From positions 1 to 58,537 of the forward strand of contig NWQQ01000004.1 in assembly GCA_002798255.1 (NCBI GenBank): a stretch of 58,537 nt of DNA, in the 5' to 3' direction. The DNA is from Lysobacteraceae bacterium NML95-0200. GTDB lineage: Bacteria > Pseudomonadota > Gammaproteobacteria > Xanthomonadales > Xanthomonadaceae. The position numbers were made by a program, and so were the translations under genes. Shown here in pieces: positions 7,852 to 17,968 of the stretch. How positions within the stretch are numbered: position 1 is the first letter of the stretch; each line of letters begins with the position of its first letter. Under the pieces are notes generated by a model. The model was not told the DNA's origin, made no database searches, and was given only the letters and a program-made list of their open reading frames with translations.

Positions 7852-9636
7852 ATGTCTGTTATGCCTCGCCTCAATGCACTTGCCCTTGCCTGCCTGATGG
7901 CCTTGACCCCGCTTGCGTCACTGGCCGCCCCGCCCCTGTCCAGCCATGCCGAACGCAGCGGCTTTACCCAAACCGGCCGTTATGCAGAAGTGATTGAACT
8001 TTGCGAAGGCTTTGCGCAAGCCTATCCGCAGCGGGTGCGCTGTTTTGACTTTGGCACCACCCCGGAAGGCCGGCCGATGAAGGCGCTGGCGATATCGGCC
8101 AGTGGCGCGCTGGATGCAGAAACTGCCCGCGCCCGGAAATTGCCGGTGATTCTGGTGCAAGGCGGGATTCACGCCGGGGAAATCGACGGCAAGGATGCGG
8201 TGTTCTGGCTGCTGCGCGAATGGCTTGAAGACCCGCAAAAAATGGCGCTGCTGCAACAGCAGGTGATGCTGTTTGTGCCGGTATTCAATGTCGATGGTCA
8301 TGAAAATTTCCGCGCCTGGAACCGCCCCAACCAGCGCGGCCCTGAGCAAATGGGGTTTCGCGTCACCGCACAGCGTTACAACCTCAACCGCGACTATCTG
8401 AAAGCCGATTCGCCGGAGATGCAGGCCATGCTGCGGCTGGTCAATCAATGGGACCCGCTGGTGGAAATCGACCTGCATGCCACCGATGGCGCACAGTTCC
8501 AGCACGATATTTCCATCACCGCACATCCGGTGAATATTGGTGATGCGGCGCTGGCACATGTGGGGCGCAGCCTGCGCGATGGCATCATCGCCGAGCTTGG
8601 CAAAAATGGCTCGATGCCGGTGGATTTCTACCCCAGTTTCGTCGAATACGACAATCCGGCTTCGGGCTTTTCCGAGGGCGTACCCAGCCCGCGCTTTTCG
8701 CATGGCTATTTCTGGCTGCGCAACCGCATCGGTATCCTGGTCGAAACTCATAGCTGGCGCAGCTATCCCGAGCGCGTGCGCGCAACCCGCATCAGCGTGG
8801 AAAGCCTGATTGGGCAGATGGCTCGCCACGGCAAGGACTGGCAGGCCGTGGCCACAGCCACCGATGCCCGCAGCGCTGCCCTTGCCGGCCAGCGCATACC
8901 GTTGAGCTGGAAAGTGCTGGAAGAGGCCAAAACCATCGACTTCCAGGGCTATGCCTATACCCGCACCCCGTCAGACATTTCCGGCGCCCTGATGACCCGC
9001 TATGACGAAACCACCCCGCAAGTCTGGCGCGTGCCGCTACGCAACCAGGTCGCTCCGGCACTGGAAGTCACTGCCCCGGAGAACGGCTATCTGATTCCCG
9101 CCGCCTGGGCCAGCCTCTTCCAGCCCAAACTGGCGCTGCATGGCATCGAATACCGTCCCATCGAGCAGGCACTTGCCGATATTCCGGTGGAAGTTTTCCG
9201 TGCCAGCCGGGCCGAATTCGCCAAAACCTCCGTGGAAGGCCAGCAACGGCTCAGCATCGAGGGCCAGTGGCAGGCCGAAGGCAGGCAGAGCCTTGCCCCC
9301 GGCGCACTCTGGGTGCCGATCCGCCAGGCCAAGGCGCGTCTTGTCATGCAGCTTCTTGAACCGCAAGCCCCGGACGCACTCGTCGCCTGGGGCAAGATGA
9401 ATAACGTCTTTGAGCGCAAAGAATACATGGAGGACTATGTGGCCGAGGCCGAAGCCCGCAAGATGCTGGCACAGGATGCGGCACTGAAAGCCGAATTCCA
9501 GCGTCGCCTGGCCGAAGATGCCGAGTTTGGCGCCTCCGCTGAAAAGCGCCTGGAGTTTTTCTACCGCCGCCACCCGGCCTATGACCGCGAGCTGCACCGC
9601 TACCCGGTTGTGCGCCCCTTGCAGGCAATCAAGTAA
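7852..9636 (+). CDS. Secreted M14-family zinc carboxypeptidase
   Basis: The product is about 594 residues with a signal peptide ending near SLAAPP. The M14 zinc site is visible: HAGEIDGKD supplies the HxxE pair, and EIDLHATDG a later His ligand. NRDYLKADSPE lies in the substrate region, and GILVETHSWRSYPERV carries the candidate catalytic Glu. A C-terminal part of about 250 residues of unknown role follows. The enzyme probably trims peptides in the periplasm or outside. The true start could instead be MPRLNAL at 7861; no strong ribosome site separates the options. Confidence 0.85.
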   Translation: MSVMPRLNALALACLMALTPLASLAAPPLSSHAERSGFTQTGRYAEVIELCEGFAQAYPQRVRCFDFGTTPEGRPMKALAISASGALDAETARARKLPVILVQGGIHAGEIDGKDAVFWLLREWLEDPQKMALLQQQVMLFVPVFNVDGHENFRAWNRPNQRGPEQMGFRVTAQRYNLNRDYLKADSPEMQAMLRLVNQWDPLVEIDLHATDGAQFQHDISITAHPVNIGDAALAHVGRSLRDGIIAELGKNGSMPVDFYPSFVEYDNPASGFSEGVPSPRFSHGYFWLRNRIGILVETHSWRSYPERVRATRISVESLIGQMARHGKDWQAVATATDARSAALAGQRIPLSWKVLEEAKTIDFQGYAYTRTPSDISGALMTRYDETTPQVWRVPLRNQVAPALEVTAPENGYLIPAAWASLFQPKLALHGIEYRPIEQALADIPVEVFRASRAEFAKTSVEGQQRLSIEGQWQAEGRQSLAPGALWVPIRQAKARLVMQLLEPQAPDALVAWGKMNNVFERKEYMEDYVAEAEARKMLAQDAALKAEFQRRLAEDAEFGASAEKRLEFFYRRHPAYDRELHRYPVVRPLQAIK

Positions 9637-9687
9637 GCCAGCCCTTGCGCGGCGCAACATGACTTGTGCAAAGACTCAGGTCTAGAA

Positions 9688-9712
9688 TCAATCAATCGTT
9701 TGAATTGATTGA
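9688..9712. promoter_or_regulatory. Perfect 9-bp inverted repeat, probable TetR-regulator operator
   Basis: TCAATCAAT and its exact complement ATTGATTGA are separated by 7 bases, with an internal TCAA/TTGA repeat sharing the centre. It ends 6 bp before the start of the TetR-family gene heading the fadN-fadA operon. Autoregulation by that protein is the simplest reading, inferred from position and symmetry. Confidence 0.72.
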
Positions 9713-9717
9713 CTTGC

Positions 9718-10332
9718 ATGGCTGCCATCCAGTTCAGCACCAAAGAACGGATTCTCAATGCCGCAGAAGCCCTGTTCGCCGAGCAGGGCTTTTCCGCGAC
9801 CTCCTTGCGTGAAGTCACCAGTCGTGCCGATGTCAATATCGCTGCGGTCAATTACCACTTTGGCAGCAAGGAAAACCTCATCAACGAAGTATTCCGGCGA
9901 CGCATGGACGAGATGAGCCAGGCGCGGCTGACGCTTCTGAAAGCGGCCCTGGCCGAGCAGCCCGGCCAGATTGAAGCCATCCTGCGCGCCTTCATTATTC
10001 CTGCGCTTGGCGTTTCCACCGAGCGCGGCGGGGTGGCCTTCATCCGCGTGATTGCCCGTGCCTATGCGGAAAAAAACGACAGTCTGCGCACCTTTCTGTC
10101 AGCACGCTACGGTCATGTGCTGCGCGAATTTGCCAAGGCATTGGCACCCTGCCTGCCCGGGATTTCCAAGGAGCAGCTGTATTGGCGGCTGGACTTTGTC
10201 ATCGGTGCGCTGTCCTATGCGATGTCGGATTTCGGCGTCATCAAGCGCCCTTCCGGCATCAGCGAGGCCACCCATCGCGAGCGCGCCACCCAGGAGTTGA
10301 TTGCTTTCGCCGTGGCCGGGCTGAGAGCCTGA
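9718..10332 (+). CDS. TetR/AcrR-family regulator of the fatty-acid oxidation operon
   Basis: The 204-residue protein has an N-terminal helix-turn-helix (RILNAAEALFAEQGFSATSLREVTSRADVNIAAVNYHFGSKENL) and a variable all-helical ligand domain with a PsrA/CerR-like feel. It heads the fadN-fadA gene pair in the same direction with a 32-bp gap. The likely effector is therefore an acyl-CoA or fatty acid, as for FadR/PsrA regulators. A perfect inverted repeat lies directly upstream and fits autoregulation. A TTG start at 9709 is also possible but would lie inside the operator, so ATG at 9718 is preferred. Confidence 0.85.
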   Translation: MAAIQFSTKERILNAAEALFAEQGFSATSLREVTSRADVNIAAVNYHFGSKENLINEVFRRRMDEMSQARLTLLKAALAEQPGQIEAILRAFIIPALGVSTERGGVAFIRVIARAYAEKNDSLRTFLSARYGHVLREFAKALAPCLPGISKEQLYWRLDFVIGALSYAMSDFGVIKRPSGISEATHRERATQELIAFAVAGLRA

Positions 10333-10364
10333 GCCTTCTCCATCCACCCTCACCGGAGCCTGAA

Positions 10365-12734
10365 ATGTCCGAAAAATTACTTGTCCGCCGTGTTGCCGTC
10401 CTGGGCGCAGGCGTGATGGGCGCGCAAATCGCCGCCCAGCTGGTCAATGCCGGCGTCGATACCGTGCTGTTCGACCTGCCCTCTCAAGAGGGTGACAAAA
10501 GCGCGATTGCGAAAAAAGCCATCGCCCATCTGGCCAAGCTCTCGCCGGCGCCGCTGGCGGAAAAGTCGCTGGCCGAAGCCATCGTCCCGGCCAACTACGA
10601 AACCGACCTGGCACTGCTGGAAAGCTGCGGCCTCATCATCGAGGCGATTGCCGAGCGCATGGACTGGAAGCAAGAGCTGTACCGCAAAATCGCAGGGCAT
10701 GTCCCGGCACATGCCCTGCTGGCCTCCAATACCTCGGGGCTTGGCATCGAAAAATTGGCCGATGCGCTGCCCGAAGCCCTGCGCCCGCGCTTTTGCGGCG
10801 TGCATTTCTTCAACCCGCCGCGCTATATGTATCTGGTGGAGCTGATTCCCACCCGGCATACCGACAGCAAGCTGCTGGCCGGGCTGGAGACTTTCCTCAC
10901 CACGCAAGTCGGCAAGGGCGTGGTGATTGCCCGTGATACGCCAAACTTCATCGGCAATCGCATCGGCGTATTCTCGATTCTCGCCACCCTGCATCACACC
11001 GCGCAGTTCGGGCTTGGCTTTGATACTGTCGATGCGCTCACCGGCCCCTTGCTTGGCCGCCCCAAATCCGCCACCTATCGCACCGCCGATGTGGTGGGAC
11101 TTGACACCCTGCGGCATGTCATCAACACCATGGCCGATACCCTGCCCCAAGACCCCTGGCATGGCTTTTTCAGGGCGCCCGCGTGGCTGGATGCGCTGAT
11201 TGAAAAAGGCGCGCTGGGGCAAAAAAGCGGTATCGGCATCTACCGCAAACAGGGCAAGCAGATTGATGTGCTTGACCTTGAAAAAGGCGATTACGCTGCG
11301 CAAAGCGGTGGCGCAGCGGAAGAAGTCATCGCCATCTTGAAAGAAAAAGACCCGGTGAAGAAATTTGCCGCACTGCGTGCCAGCGAGCACCCGCAGGCGC
11401 AGTTCCTGTGGGCGATTTTCCGCGACCTGTTCCATTACGCGGCCTACCATTTGGCCGATATTGCCGAAACCGCCCGCGATGTGGACTTCGCCATCCGCTG
11501 GGGCTATGGCTGGAAAATGGGCCCGTTTGAAACCTGGCAGGCCGCTGGCTGGCAGCAGATTGCCCAGTGGATTGCCGAGGATATCCAGGCGGGCAAGAGC
11601 ATGAGCGCCGCGCCACTACCGGCATGGGTGATGCAGCGCGATGGCGTACATATGGCCACTGGCAGCTACAGCCCCAGCCAGGATGCCCTGCTGCCGCGCT
11701 CGGCACTGCCGGTGTATCAGCGCCAGCGCTTTCCCGACCCGGTACTGGGCGAGGTTTACGCCAGCGGCAAGACCATTTGGGAAAACCCCGGCGTGCGCCT
11801 TTGGGCGGATGAAGGCGAGGATATCGCCGTCATCAGCTTCAAAACCAAGCTCAATACCGTCAACGACCATGTGCTTGACGGCATCCAGGAAGCCATCGGC
11901 ATTGCCGAGCGCGACTTCAAGGGACTGGTGATTTGGCAGGCCAGCGAGCCATTCTCCGCCGGTGCTGACCTTGCCGGTGCGCTGGGCTTGCTGAAACAGG
12001 GCAAGGTGGATGAGTTCGAGGCGATGGTCGCCAACTTCCAGCGCACCAGCCAGGCCATCAAGTATGCGCTGGTGCCGGTGGTGGCCGCAGTGCGCGGCCT
12101 GGCGCTCGGCGGTGGCTGCGAGTTCCAGATGCACGCTGCGCGCACCGTGGCGCATCTGGAAAGCTATATCGGCCTGGTGGAAGCCGGGGTTGGCCTCTTG
12201 CCTGCCGGTGGCGGCCTGAAGGAGTTTGCGCTGCGCGCCGCCAAGGCCGCCGAAAACGGCGATGTATTTGCTGCGCTGAAAAAAGGCTTTGAAGCCGCGG
12301 CCATGGCCAAGGTTTCAACTTCAGCTATGGAGGCCAAAACCCTGGGGCTTTTGCGTGCCGATGACCGCATCGTGATGAATGTCCATGAGCTGCTGCATGT
12401 CGCCAAGGCCGAGGCGCGTTCGCTGGCCGAGGGCGGCTATCGCCCGCCGCTGCCAGCGCGCGCCATTCGCGTAGCCGGTAATGTCGGCATCGCCACTTTC
12501 AAGATGATGCTGGTGAACATGCTCGAAGGCCGCTTCATCAGCCCCTATGACGCGGAAATTGCCGGACGCATCGCCACCATCATCTGCGGCGGTGAAATCG
12601 ACCGGCATGCGCTGGTCGATGAAGAATGGCTGATTCGCCTTGAACGCCAGCATTTTGTCGAGCTGGCGCAACAGGAGAAAACCCAGGCGCGTATCGAGCA
12701 CATGCTCAATACCGGCAAGCCGCTGCGTAATTGA
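10365..12734 (+). CDS. fadN: FadN-type 3-hydroxyacyl-CoA dehydrogenase / enoyl-CoA hydratase
   Basis: The 789-residue bifunctional protein has the dehydrogenase first: the Rossmann motif VLGAGVMGAQIAAQLVNAG lies at the N terminus, followed by GVHFFNPPRYM and NFIGNRIGVF. The hydratase/isomerase domain comes last, with SAGADLAGALGLL and RGLALGGGCEFQMHA. This order and length match FadN of Bacillus and differ from E. coli FadB (hydratase first). The protein catalyses the middle two steps of beta-oxidation in the cytoplasm. A GGAG ribosome site precedes the ATG, and the thiolase gene follows after 121 bp. Confidence 0.92.
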   Translation: MSEKLLVRRVAVLGAGVMGAQIAAQLVNAGVDTVLFDLPSQEGDKSAIAKKAIAHLAKLSPAPLAEKSLAEAIVPANYETDLALLESCGLIIEAIAERMDWKQELYRKIAGHVPAHALLASNTSGLGIEKLADALPEALRPRFCGVHFFNPPRYMYLVELIPTRHTDSKLLAGLETFLTTQVGKGVVIARDTPNFIGNRIGVFSILATLHHTAQFGLGFDTVDALTGPLLGRPKSATYRTADVVGLDTLRHVINTMADTLPQDPWHGFFRAPAWLDALIEKGALGQKSGIGIYRKQGKQIDVLDLEKGDYAAQSGGAAEEVIAILKEKDPVKKFAALRASEHPQAQFLWAIFRDLFHYAAYHLADIAETARDVDFAIRWGYGWKMGPFETWQAAGWQQIAQWIAEDIQAGKSMSAAPLPAWVMQRDGVHMATGSYSPSQDALLPRSALPVYQRQRFPDPVLGEVYASGKTIWENPGVRLWADEGEDIAVISFKTKLNTVNDHVLDGIQEAIGIAERDFKGLVIWQASEPFSAGADLAGALGLLKQGKVDEFEAMVANFQRTSQAIKYALVPVVAAVRGLALGGGCEFQMHAARTVAHLESYIGLVEAGVGLLPAGGGLKEFALRAAKAAENGDVFAALKKGFEAAAMAKVSTSAMEAKTLGLLRADDRIVMNVHELLHVAKAEARSLAEGGYRPPLPARAIRVAGNVGIATFKMMLVNMLEGRFISPYDAEIAGRIATIICGGEIDRHALVDEEWLIRLERQHFVELAQQEKTQARIEHMLNTGKPLRN

Positions 12735-12855
12735 ACCCGATGAAAAAGACTCGGCATCCTGCCGCAATTTTTCCCGCGTTGTCCAAGCGCCTGAGCTTTG
12801 GCAGCGCGCGTGGCGGCACAGCCAGGTGCCGTTATCCCGACTTTTGGAGATAGCC

Positions 12856-14064
12856 ATGAATAAACAAATCCAGGACGCCTATATCGTCGCCGCCACCCGC
12901 ACCCCGGTCGGCAAGGCACCGAAAGGCATGTTCCGCAATACCCGCCCGGATGACATGCTGGCGCATGTATTGCGCGCCGTCGTCGCGCAAGCCCCCGGCG
13001 TGGACACTGCACGCATTGATGACGCCATCATCGGCTGCGCCATGCCCGAGGCCGAGCAAGGCATGAATGTCGCCCGCATCGGCGTGCTGCTGGCGGGGCT
13101 GCCCAATACCGTGGCGGCGCAAACCGTAAACCGTTTTTGCTCCTCCGGTCTGCAGGCCATCGCCATGGCTGCCGACCAGATTCGTCTGGGGCAAGCTGAC
13201 CTGATGCTGGCCGGTGGCACCGAGTCGATGAGCATGGTGCCGATGATGGGCAACAAGGTCGCGCTCTCGCCACAGGTGTTTGCCAGCAGCGAAAATACCG
13301 CGATTGCCTATGGCATGGGCATTACTGCGGAAAAGGTCGCCGAGCAATGGAAAGTCAGCCGCGAGGCGCAGGATGCCTTCGCCGTGGCCTCGCATGAAAA
13401 AGCCCTGGCGGCGATTGCCCGGGGCGAATTCAGGGACGAAATTACCCCCTACCCCATCAGCAGCTATCAGCCCGACCTTGACAGCTATAGCATTAGCGCG
13501 GCCGGGCATCTGGCCGATACCGACGAGGGCCCGCGCCCCGGCACCTCGATGGAAGCCCTGGCCAAGCTCAAGCCGGTATTCCGCAATGGCCAGTTTGGCG
13601 GCACCGTGACCGCCGGCAACAGCTCGCAGATGAGCGATGGCGCCGCCGCCGTGTTACTGGCTTCGGAGCAGGCCATCAAGGATTACGGCCTGACCCCGCT
13701 GGCGCGTTTTGTCAGTTTCTCGGTGGCCGGGGTACGCCCGGAGGTGATGGGCATCGGCCCGGTGGCGGCCATTCCCAAGGCGCTGCAGCAAGCCGGTCTT
13801 GACCAAGATCAGCTGGACTGGATTGAGCTCAACGAAGCCTTCGCCGCACAGGCGCTGGCGGTGATGGGCGACTGCCAGCTCGACCCTGCCCGCGTCAATC
13901 CACTGGGCGGCGCCATTGCCCTGGGGCATCCGCTGGGCGCTACCGGCGCGATTCGCACCGCCACCCTGCTGCACGGCCTGCGCCGTCACAAGCAGAAATA
14001 CGGCATGGTCACCATGTGCATCGGCACCGGCATGGGCGCAGCCGGGATTTTCGAAGCGGTTTGA
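12856..14064 (+). CDS. fadA: Acetyl-CoA C-acyltransferase (thiolase), FadA
   Basis: This 402-residue degradative thiolase has the nucleophilic Cys in [12 protein letters not shown] (about residue 95), the conserved NEAFAAQ, the His motif [15 protein letters not shown] and the second active-site Cys in [10 protein letters not shown]. It cleaves 3-ketoacyl-CoA to acetyl-CoA and a shortened acyl-CoA, the last step after FadN. A GGAG site lies upstream of the start. The gene ends 22 bp before a terminator hairpin, closing the TetR-fadN-fadA unit. No acyl-CoA dehydrogenase is adjacent. Confidence 0.94.
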   Translation: MNKQIQDAYIVAATRTPVGKAPKGMFRNTRPDDMLAHVLRAVVAQAPGVDTARIDDAIIGCAMPEAEQGMNVARIGVLLAGLPNTVAAQTVNRFCSSGLQAIAMAADQIRLGQADLMLAGGTESMSMVPMMGNKVALSPQVFASSENTAIAYGMGITAEKVAEQWKVSREAQDAFAVASHEKALAAIARGEFRDEITPYPISSYQPDLDSYSISAAGHLADTDEGPRPGTSMEALAKLKPVFRNGQFGGTVTAGNSSQMSDGAAAVLLASEQAIKDYGLTPLARFVSFSVAGVRPEVMGIGPVAAIPKALQQAGLDQDQLDWIELNEAFAAQALAVMGDCQLDPARVNPLGGAIALGHPLGATGAIRTATLLHGLRRHKQKYGMVTMCIGTGMGAAGIFEAV

Positions 14065-14085
14065 GTCATCAGCTCAATATGAAAA

Positions 14086-14123
14086 CACCCCAAAGGTCGG
14101 ATGGGCGTCCAACTTTTGGGGTG
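14086..14123 (+). terminator. Terminator-like hairpin after fadA
   Basis: CACCCCAAAGGT and ACTTTTGGGGTG pair at 11 of 12 positions, with a further partly complementary centre. It starts 22 bp after the fadA stop. The A- and T-containing outer arms resemble a rho-independent terminator without a clean T-tail. Confidence 0.6.
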
Positions 14124-14227
14124 CCGTTCAAAACGGCGGACATTTAATTTGTCGGCACACCACCGACTCCGGGGCTGGGTCTGCCATCACTTGCCGGGCA
14201 ACAAATTCTCGGAAAGTGAGCACTGGA

Positions 14228-14575
14228 TCATGCCGGCGTCCCAAACCTTCCCAGCGGCGCGCCAGCCAGCAAATGCATGTGAATCTGGAAGACGGTCTGG
14301 CCGCCGTCGCCATTGCAGTTCATCACGATGCGGTAGCCGCTTTCATCCAGGCCTTGCGCTTTGGCGTAATTCGCCGCAGCCACGGCCAGACGGCCGATGA
14401 TTTCCGGCTGGTTTTGCGGCACATCATTCAAGGTAGCGAAATCCTGCTTGGGCACGAACAACACATGCACCGGCGCCTGTGGCGCAATATCGCGGAAGGC
14501 AAACAGGTGCTCGTCCTCATAGACGATTTCTGCGGGGATTTCGCGGTCGCGTATCTTGTGAAAAACAGTGCTCAT
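14228..14575 (-). CDS. HIT-family (histidine triad) nucleotide-binding protein, HinT-like
   Basis: The 115-residue protein starts at MSTVFHKIRDREIPAEIVYEDE, which is typical of HinT. The histidine triad is in QIHMHLLAG (His99 and His101, with a Gln before the first). NCNGDGGQTV is the conserved nucleotide-binding loop. HinT hydrolyses phosphoramidates such as adenosine 5'-monophosphoramidate in the cytoplasm. It stands alone, divergent from bpt with about 140 bp between starts. The 150 bp between its end and fadA hold only the fadA hairpin and no other visible element. Confidence 0.94.
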   Translation of the reverse strand: MSTVFHKIRDREIPAEIVYEDEHLFAFRDIAPQAPVHVLFVPKQDFATLNDVPQNQPEIIGRLAVAAANYAKAQGLDESGYRIVMNCNGDGGQTVFQIHMHLLAGAPLGRFGTPA

Positions 14576-14718
14576 GCGCAAGGCTCATACAGGGGTTTGC
14601 GTGATTCTAGCCCGGATGTTCGGGGATGCCGAAACGGCCGCGCAGCATTTTCAGCGCCTATGTCGCGCTGGACTGTCCCCGGGCAGCCCGCAGGCGCTGA
14701 AACCGCTATGCTGCTCCC

Positions 14719-15459
14719 ATGCAACCGCCTCCCCCACCCTCGCAGGCAATCGACCTGTATCTGAGCCGCGAGCATGATTGCGGCTACTGGCCGCAACGCA
14801 GTGCGCGCAATCTGCTGCTGGCACCCGGTGATACGCGCCTTGCTGCCCTGTATCCGCGCGCGCTGGAAATAGGTTTTCGGCGCTCCGGCGAGCTGATTTA
14901 TCGCCCGGCGTGCCCGCATTGTCATGCCTGCATCCCCGTGCGCATCCCGGTGGCGGACTTCCACCCCAATCGCAGCCAGCGCCGCAATCTCGCCCAGAAT
15001 GCCGCCCTCATCATGCGCATCCTGCCTGCCGAGCGCAGCGAAGAGCAATTCGCACTGTATCGTCGCTATCTGCAAAGCCGCCATGCCGGCGGCGGCATGG
15101 ATGCCCATACCCCGGAAGATTTCGACCAGTTTTTGACAGGCCAGCGTTTCAATACCCGCTTTGCCGAATTCCGCCGGGATGGTCAATTGCTGGCAGTGGC
15201 CGTCACCGATGTGCTGCCCGATGCGCTGTCATCGGTCTATACCTTCTATGCGCCTGAAGCCGCTGCGCGCGGCCTCGGCACCCATGCCATCTTACGACAA
15301 ATCCAATGGGCGCGCGAAGCCGGTCTGGCATACGTATATCTGGGTTTTTGGCTGCACAATCACCCGAAAATGGACTACAAACGCCGCTTCACGCCACTAC
15401 AGGGTTTTGATGGCCAACAGTGGCTGCCTTTTGAACATTTTTTCCCGGAGCCATCATGA
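14719..15459 (+). CDS. bpt: Aspartate/glutamate leucyltransferase (Bpt, ATE-like)
   Basis: The 246-residue protein has the family hallmarks: [16 protein letters not shown], the Cys pattern [14 protein letters not shown], the substrate-proximal FHPNRSQRR and [18 protein letters not shown]. Bpt transfers leucine from Leu-tRNA to N-terminal Asp or Glu, marking proteins for ClpS/ClpAP in the bacterial N-degron pathway. The gene overlaps the next (ATGA), so translational coupling with the phosphatase-like lipoprotein is likely. Confidence 0.93.
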   Translation: MQPPPPPSQAIDLYLSREHDCGYWPQRSARNLLLAPGDTRLAALYPRALEIGFRRSGELIYRPACPHCHACIPVRIPVADFHPNRSQRRNLAQNAALIMRILPAERSEEQFALYRRYLQSRHAGGGMDAHTPEDFDQFLTGQRFNTRFAEFRRDGQLLAVAVTDVLPDALSSVYTFYAPEAAARGLGTHAILRQIQWAREAGLAYVYLGFWLHNHPKMDYKRRFTPLQGFDGQQWLPFEHFFPEPS

Positions 15460-16643
15460 GCTTTCGCCGCTTGCTTCTTGTTGCCAGTTTGCTGCTCGCT
15501 GCCTGCAGCAGCATGCCCGCCCCCGACCAGCCTTCTGCCATGCGCTTTGCCACTTACAACACCTCGCTGTATCACGGGCAGGCCGGTGGCCTGATTGCGC
15601 GGCTGCAAAACGATGACCCAGGCGCGCGCAAAATCGCGGCCGTGCTGCAACACACCCGGCCTGACGTGGTGCTGCTCAACGAGTTCGATTTCGATGCCGC
15701 AGGCCAGGCAGCGGATTTGTTCCAGCGCCAGTATCTTGAGCAGTCGCAATTCGGTCTTGCCCCCATCCACTATCCGTACCGCCATATCGCCCCGGTCAAT
15801 ACCGGCGTTGCCAGCGGACTGGATTTGGATGGCGATGGCAAGGTCAGCGGCGAAGGCCGTGCCTATGGCAATGATGCCTGGGGCTATGGCCTACATCCGG
15901 GACAATACGGCATGCTGGTATTGTCCAAATATCCCATCGACAGCGCCCGCATCCGCAGTTTTCAGCATTTCAAATGGTCGGCGCTGCCCGGCGCAATCCG
16001 GCCAACCGACCCGGCCAGCGGCAAGCCCTGGCATCCCGACGCTATCTGGCAGGCCTTGCGGCTGTCATCCAAATCGCATTGGGATGTCCCCATCAAGACC
16101 CCGCAAGGCGACATCCACTTGCTCGCCCTGCATCCCACGCCGCCGGTTTTCGATGGCCCGGAAGACCGTAATGGCGCCCGCAACCATGACGAAATCCGCC
16201 TCATTGCCGAATACATTTCCGGCAAGCCGCTGCCCTGGCTTTGCGATGACCAGGGCGTGTGTGGCGGCCTGCCGGCCAGCGCCGCATTCGTGATTGCCGG
16301 TGACCTCAATGCCGACCCGATGGACGGCGACAGCGCGCCGGGCGCCATCGCGCAACTGCTTGAGCACCCACGGGTATTGAGCTATGCCGCGCCACGCAGC
16401 CAGGGCGCTGCTGCCCGCGCCGCGCATTACGGCATTGCAAGGCGCGGCGATACCGCCACCCACACTGGCGACTTTGGCGCGCGCTCCGGCACGTTGCAGT
16501 TGGACTATGTCCTGCCCTCACGCCAGCTTGCCGTCAAACGCAGCGGCGTATTCTGGCCGCTGCCCGAAAGTGCCCAAGCCCGCTTTGCCGAAGGCAGCGA
16601 CCATCATCTGGTATGGCTGGATTTGGATTTTTCCGGCAACTGA
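15456..16643 (+). CDS. Endonuclease/exonuclease/phosphatase-fold lipoprotein
   Basis: The 395-residue protein has a lipoprotein signal ([17 protein letters not shown], lipid Cys17). The EEP fold motifs are present: [22 protein letters not shown] with the metal-binding Glu, [23 protein letters not shown], and the terminal [10 protein letters not shown] with the catalytic His. [13 protein letters not shown] segment looks like a calcium-binding loop. The family cleaves phosphodiester bonds in DNA, RNA or phospholipids. A secreted lipoprotein form suggests a periplasmic or surface role. It is coupled to bpt by overlap but shares no obvious pathway with it. Confidence 0.85.
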   Translation: MSFRRLLLVASLLLAACSSMPAPDQPSAMRFATYNTSLYHGQAGGLIARLQNDDPGARKIAAVLQHTRPDVVLLNEFDFDAAGQAADLFQRQYLEQSQFGLAPIHYPYRHIAPVNTGVASGLDLDGDGKVSGEGRAYGNDAWGYGLHPGQYGMLVLSKYPIDSARIRSFQHFKWSALPGAIRPTDPASGKPWHPDAIWQALRLSSKSHWDVPIKTPQGDIHLLALHPTPPVFDGPEDRNGARNHDEIRLIAEYISGKPLPWLCDDQGVCGGLPASAAFVIAGDLNADPMDGDSAPGAIAQLLEHPRVLSYAAPRSQGAAARAAHYGIARRGDTATHTGDFGARSGTLQLDYVLPSRQLAVKRSGVFWPLPESAQARFAEGSDHHLVWLDLDFSGN

Positions 16644-16656
16644 TTGATTCGTGCAA

Positions 16657-16683
16657 GCCAAGTCCGGCATATCCGGACTTGGC
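16657..16683. terminator. Bidirectional terminator hairpin between the EEP lipoprotein gene and purT
   Basis: A perfect 11-bp stem (GCCAAGTCCGG and complement) encloses a CATAT loop. It lies between convergent genes, 13 bp after one stop and 21 bp after the other. Confidence 0.75.
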
Positions 16684-16704
16684 GTTGTTCAGACCTTTCC
16701 TGAA

Positions 16705-17904
16705 TCAGCGCAGCTCCACCTTCAGGCGGGCGGCAGCATCGCGCGCTTTTTGCCGCGCCTCATCAATACTTTGCCCGCGCGCCAGGGTCACTGCCACGCG
16801 GCGCTGGCCTGCCACGCTCGGTTTGCCAAACAGCCGCAGGGCGCTATCGGGCTCGGCAAGTGCGGCATCCGCGCCAGAGAACACCGGCACGCCATGGCCT
16901 TCTGCCAGTACCGCGCAAGAGGCCGAAGGTGCAAGGCAGGGGATGCTGCCATCAGCCTCGGTCGCTACCGGCAGGCCGAGAATCGCACGGGCATGCAGGG
17001 CAAACTCCGAAAGCGTTTGCGATACCAGGGTGACAAGGCCGGTATCGTGCGGGCGCGGCGAGACTTCCGAAAACCAGACTTCATCGCCCTTGACGAAAAA
17101 CTCCATGCCAAACAGGCCATAGCCGCCCAGGCTCTCGGATACCTTGCGGGCAATCTCTTGCGCACGCGCCAATGCCTTTTCCGACATCGGCTGCGGCTGC
17201 CAGCTTTCGCGATAATCACCATCCTTCTGCCAATGGCCGATGGGCGCACAAAAGGCCGTGCCACCGGTATGCCGCACGGTCAGCAGGGTGATTTCGTAAT
17301 CGAAATCAACAAAACCTTCGACAATGCAGCACCCGGCGCCAGCGCGCCCGCCGCTTTGCGCGTACTCCCAGGCGGCATCAATATCCCCGGCCGTTTTCAA
17401 TGTGGACTGCCCCTTGCCCGATGAGGACATCACCGGCTTGATGACACAAGGCAGGCCAATGGCCTCAATCGCTGCCAGATATTGCTCGCGGTCATCCACA
17501 AAACGGTAGCGCGAAGTCGGCACGCCCAGTTCTTCTGCGGCCAGCCGCCGGATGCCCTCACGGTTCATGGTGAGCCAGGCCGCGCGCGCAGTCGGCACCA
17601 CACAAAGCCCGGCATCGCGCTCCAGCTCAACCAGCGTCGGCGTATGGATGGCCTCGATTTCCGGCACCACCAGATGCGGCTGCTCCTGCGCTATCAAGGC
17701 ACGCAAGGCGGCGCCATCGAGCATGTCGATGACATGACTGCGATGCGCCACCTGCATCGCCGGGGCATCGGCATAGCGGTCAACGGCAATCACCTCCACG
17801 CCAAAACGCTGCAACTCCAGCGCAACCTCCTTGCCCAGCTCGCCTGAACCCAGCAGCAAAACACGGGTGGCATAGGGCGAAAGCGGGGTACCGATAGTGC
17901 TCAT
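16705..17904 (-). CDS. purT: Formate-dependent phosphoribosylglycinamide formyltransferase PurT
   Basis: The 399-residue ATP-grasp enzyme starts at [27 protein letters not shown]. The ATP-grasp core is visible in [15 protein letters not shown], with ligands in [27 protein letters not shown]. PurT makes formyl-GAR from GAR, formate and ATP, the folate-independent version of purine step 3. A GGAG ribosome site precedes the start. The gene is divergent from the following lipoprotein gene, and 64 bp separate the two starts. Confidence 0.96.
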   Translation of the reverse strand: MSTIGTPLSPYATRVLLLGSGELGKEVALELQRFGVEVIAVDRYADAPAMQVAHRSHVIDMLDGAALRALIAQEQPHLVVPEIEAIHTPTLVELERDAGLCVVPTARAAWLTMNREGIRRLAAEELGVPTSRYRFVDDREQYLAAIEAIGLPCVIKPVMSSSGKGQSTLKTAGDIDAAWEYAQSGGRAGAGCCIVEGFVDFDYEITLLTVRHTGGTAFCAPIGHWQKDGDYRESWQPQPMSEKALARAQEIARKVSESLGGYGLFGMEFFVKGDEVWFSEVSPRPHDTGLVTLVSQTLSEFALHARAILGLPVATEADGSIPCLAPSASCAVLAEGHGVPVFSGADAALAEPDSALRLFGKPSVAGQRRVAVTLARGQSIDEARQKARDAAARLKVELR

Positions 17905-17968
17905 GCAATGCTCCAAAATTGACTGGCATCAGTTTATGCCCATATCCCTATCTGTCATGCTTGTGCAC

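Noticed and set aside
12735-12855. Possible small gene or RNA between fadN and fadA
   Set aside because: Only 121 bp, with no hairpin, start or conserved-looking peptide; treated as plain intergenic DNA.
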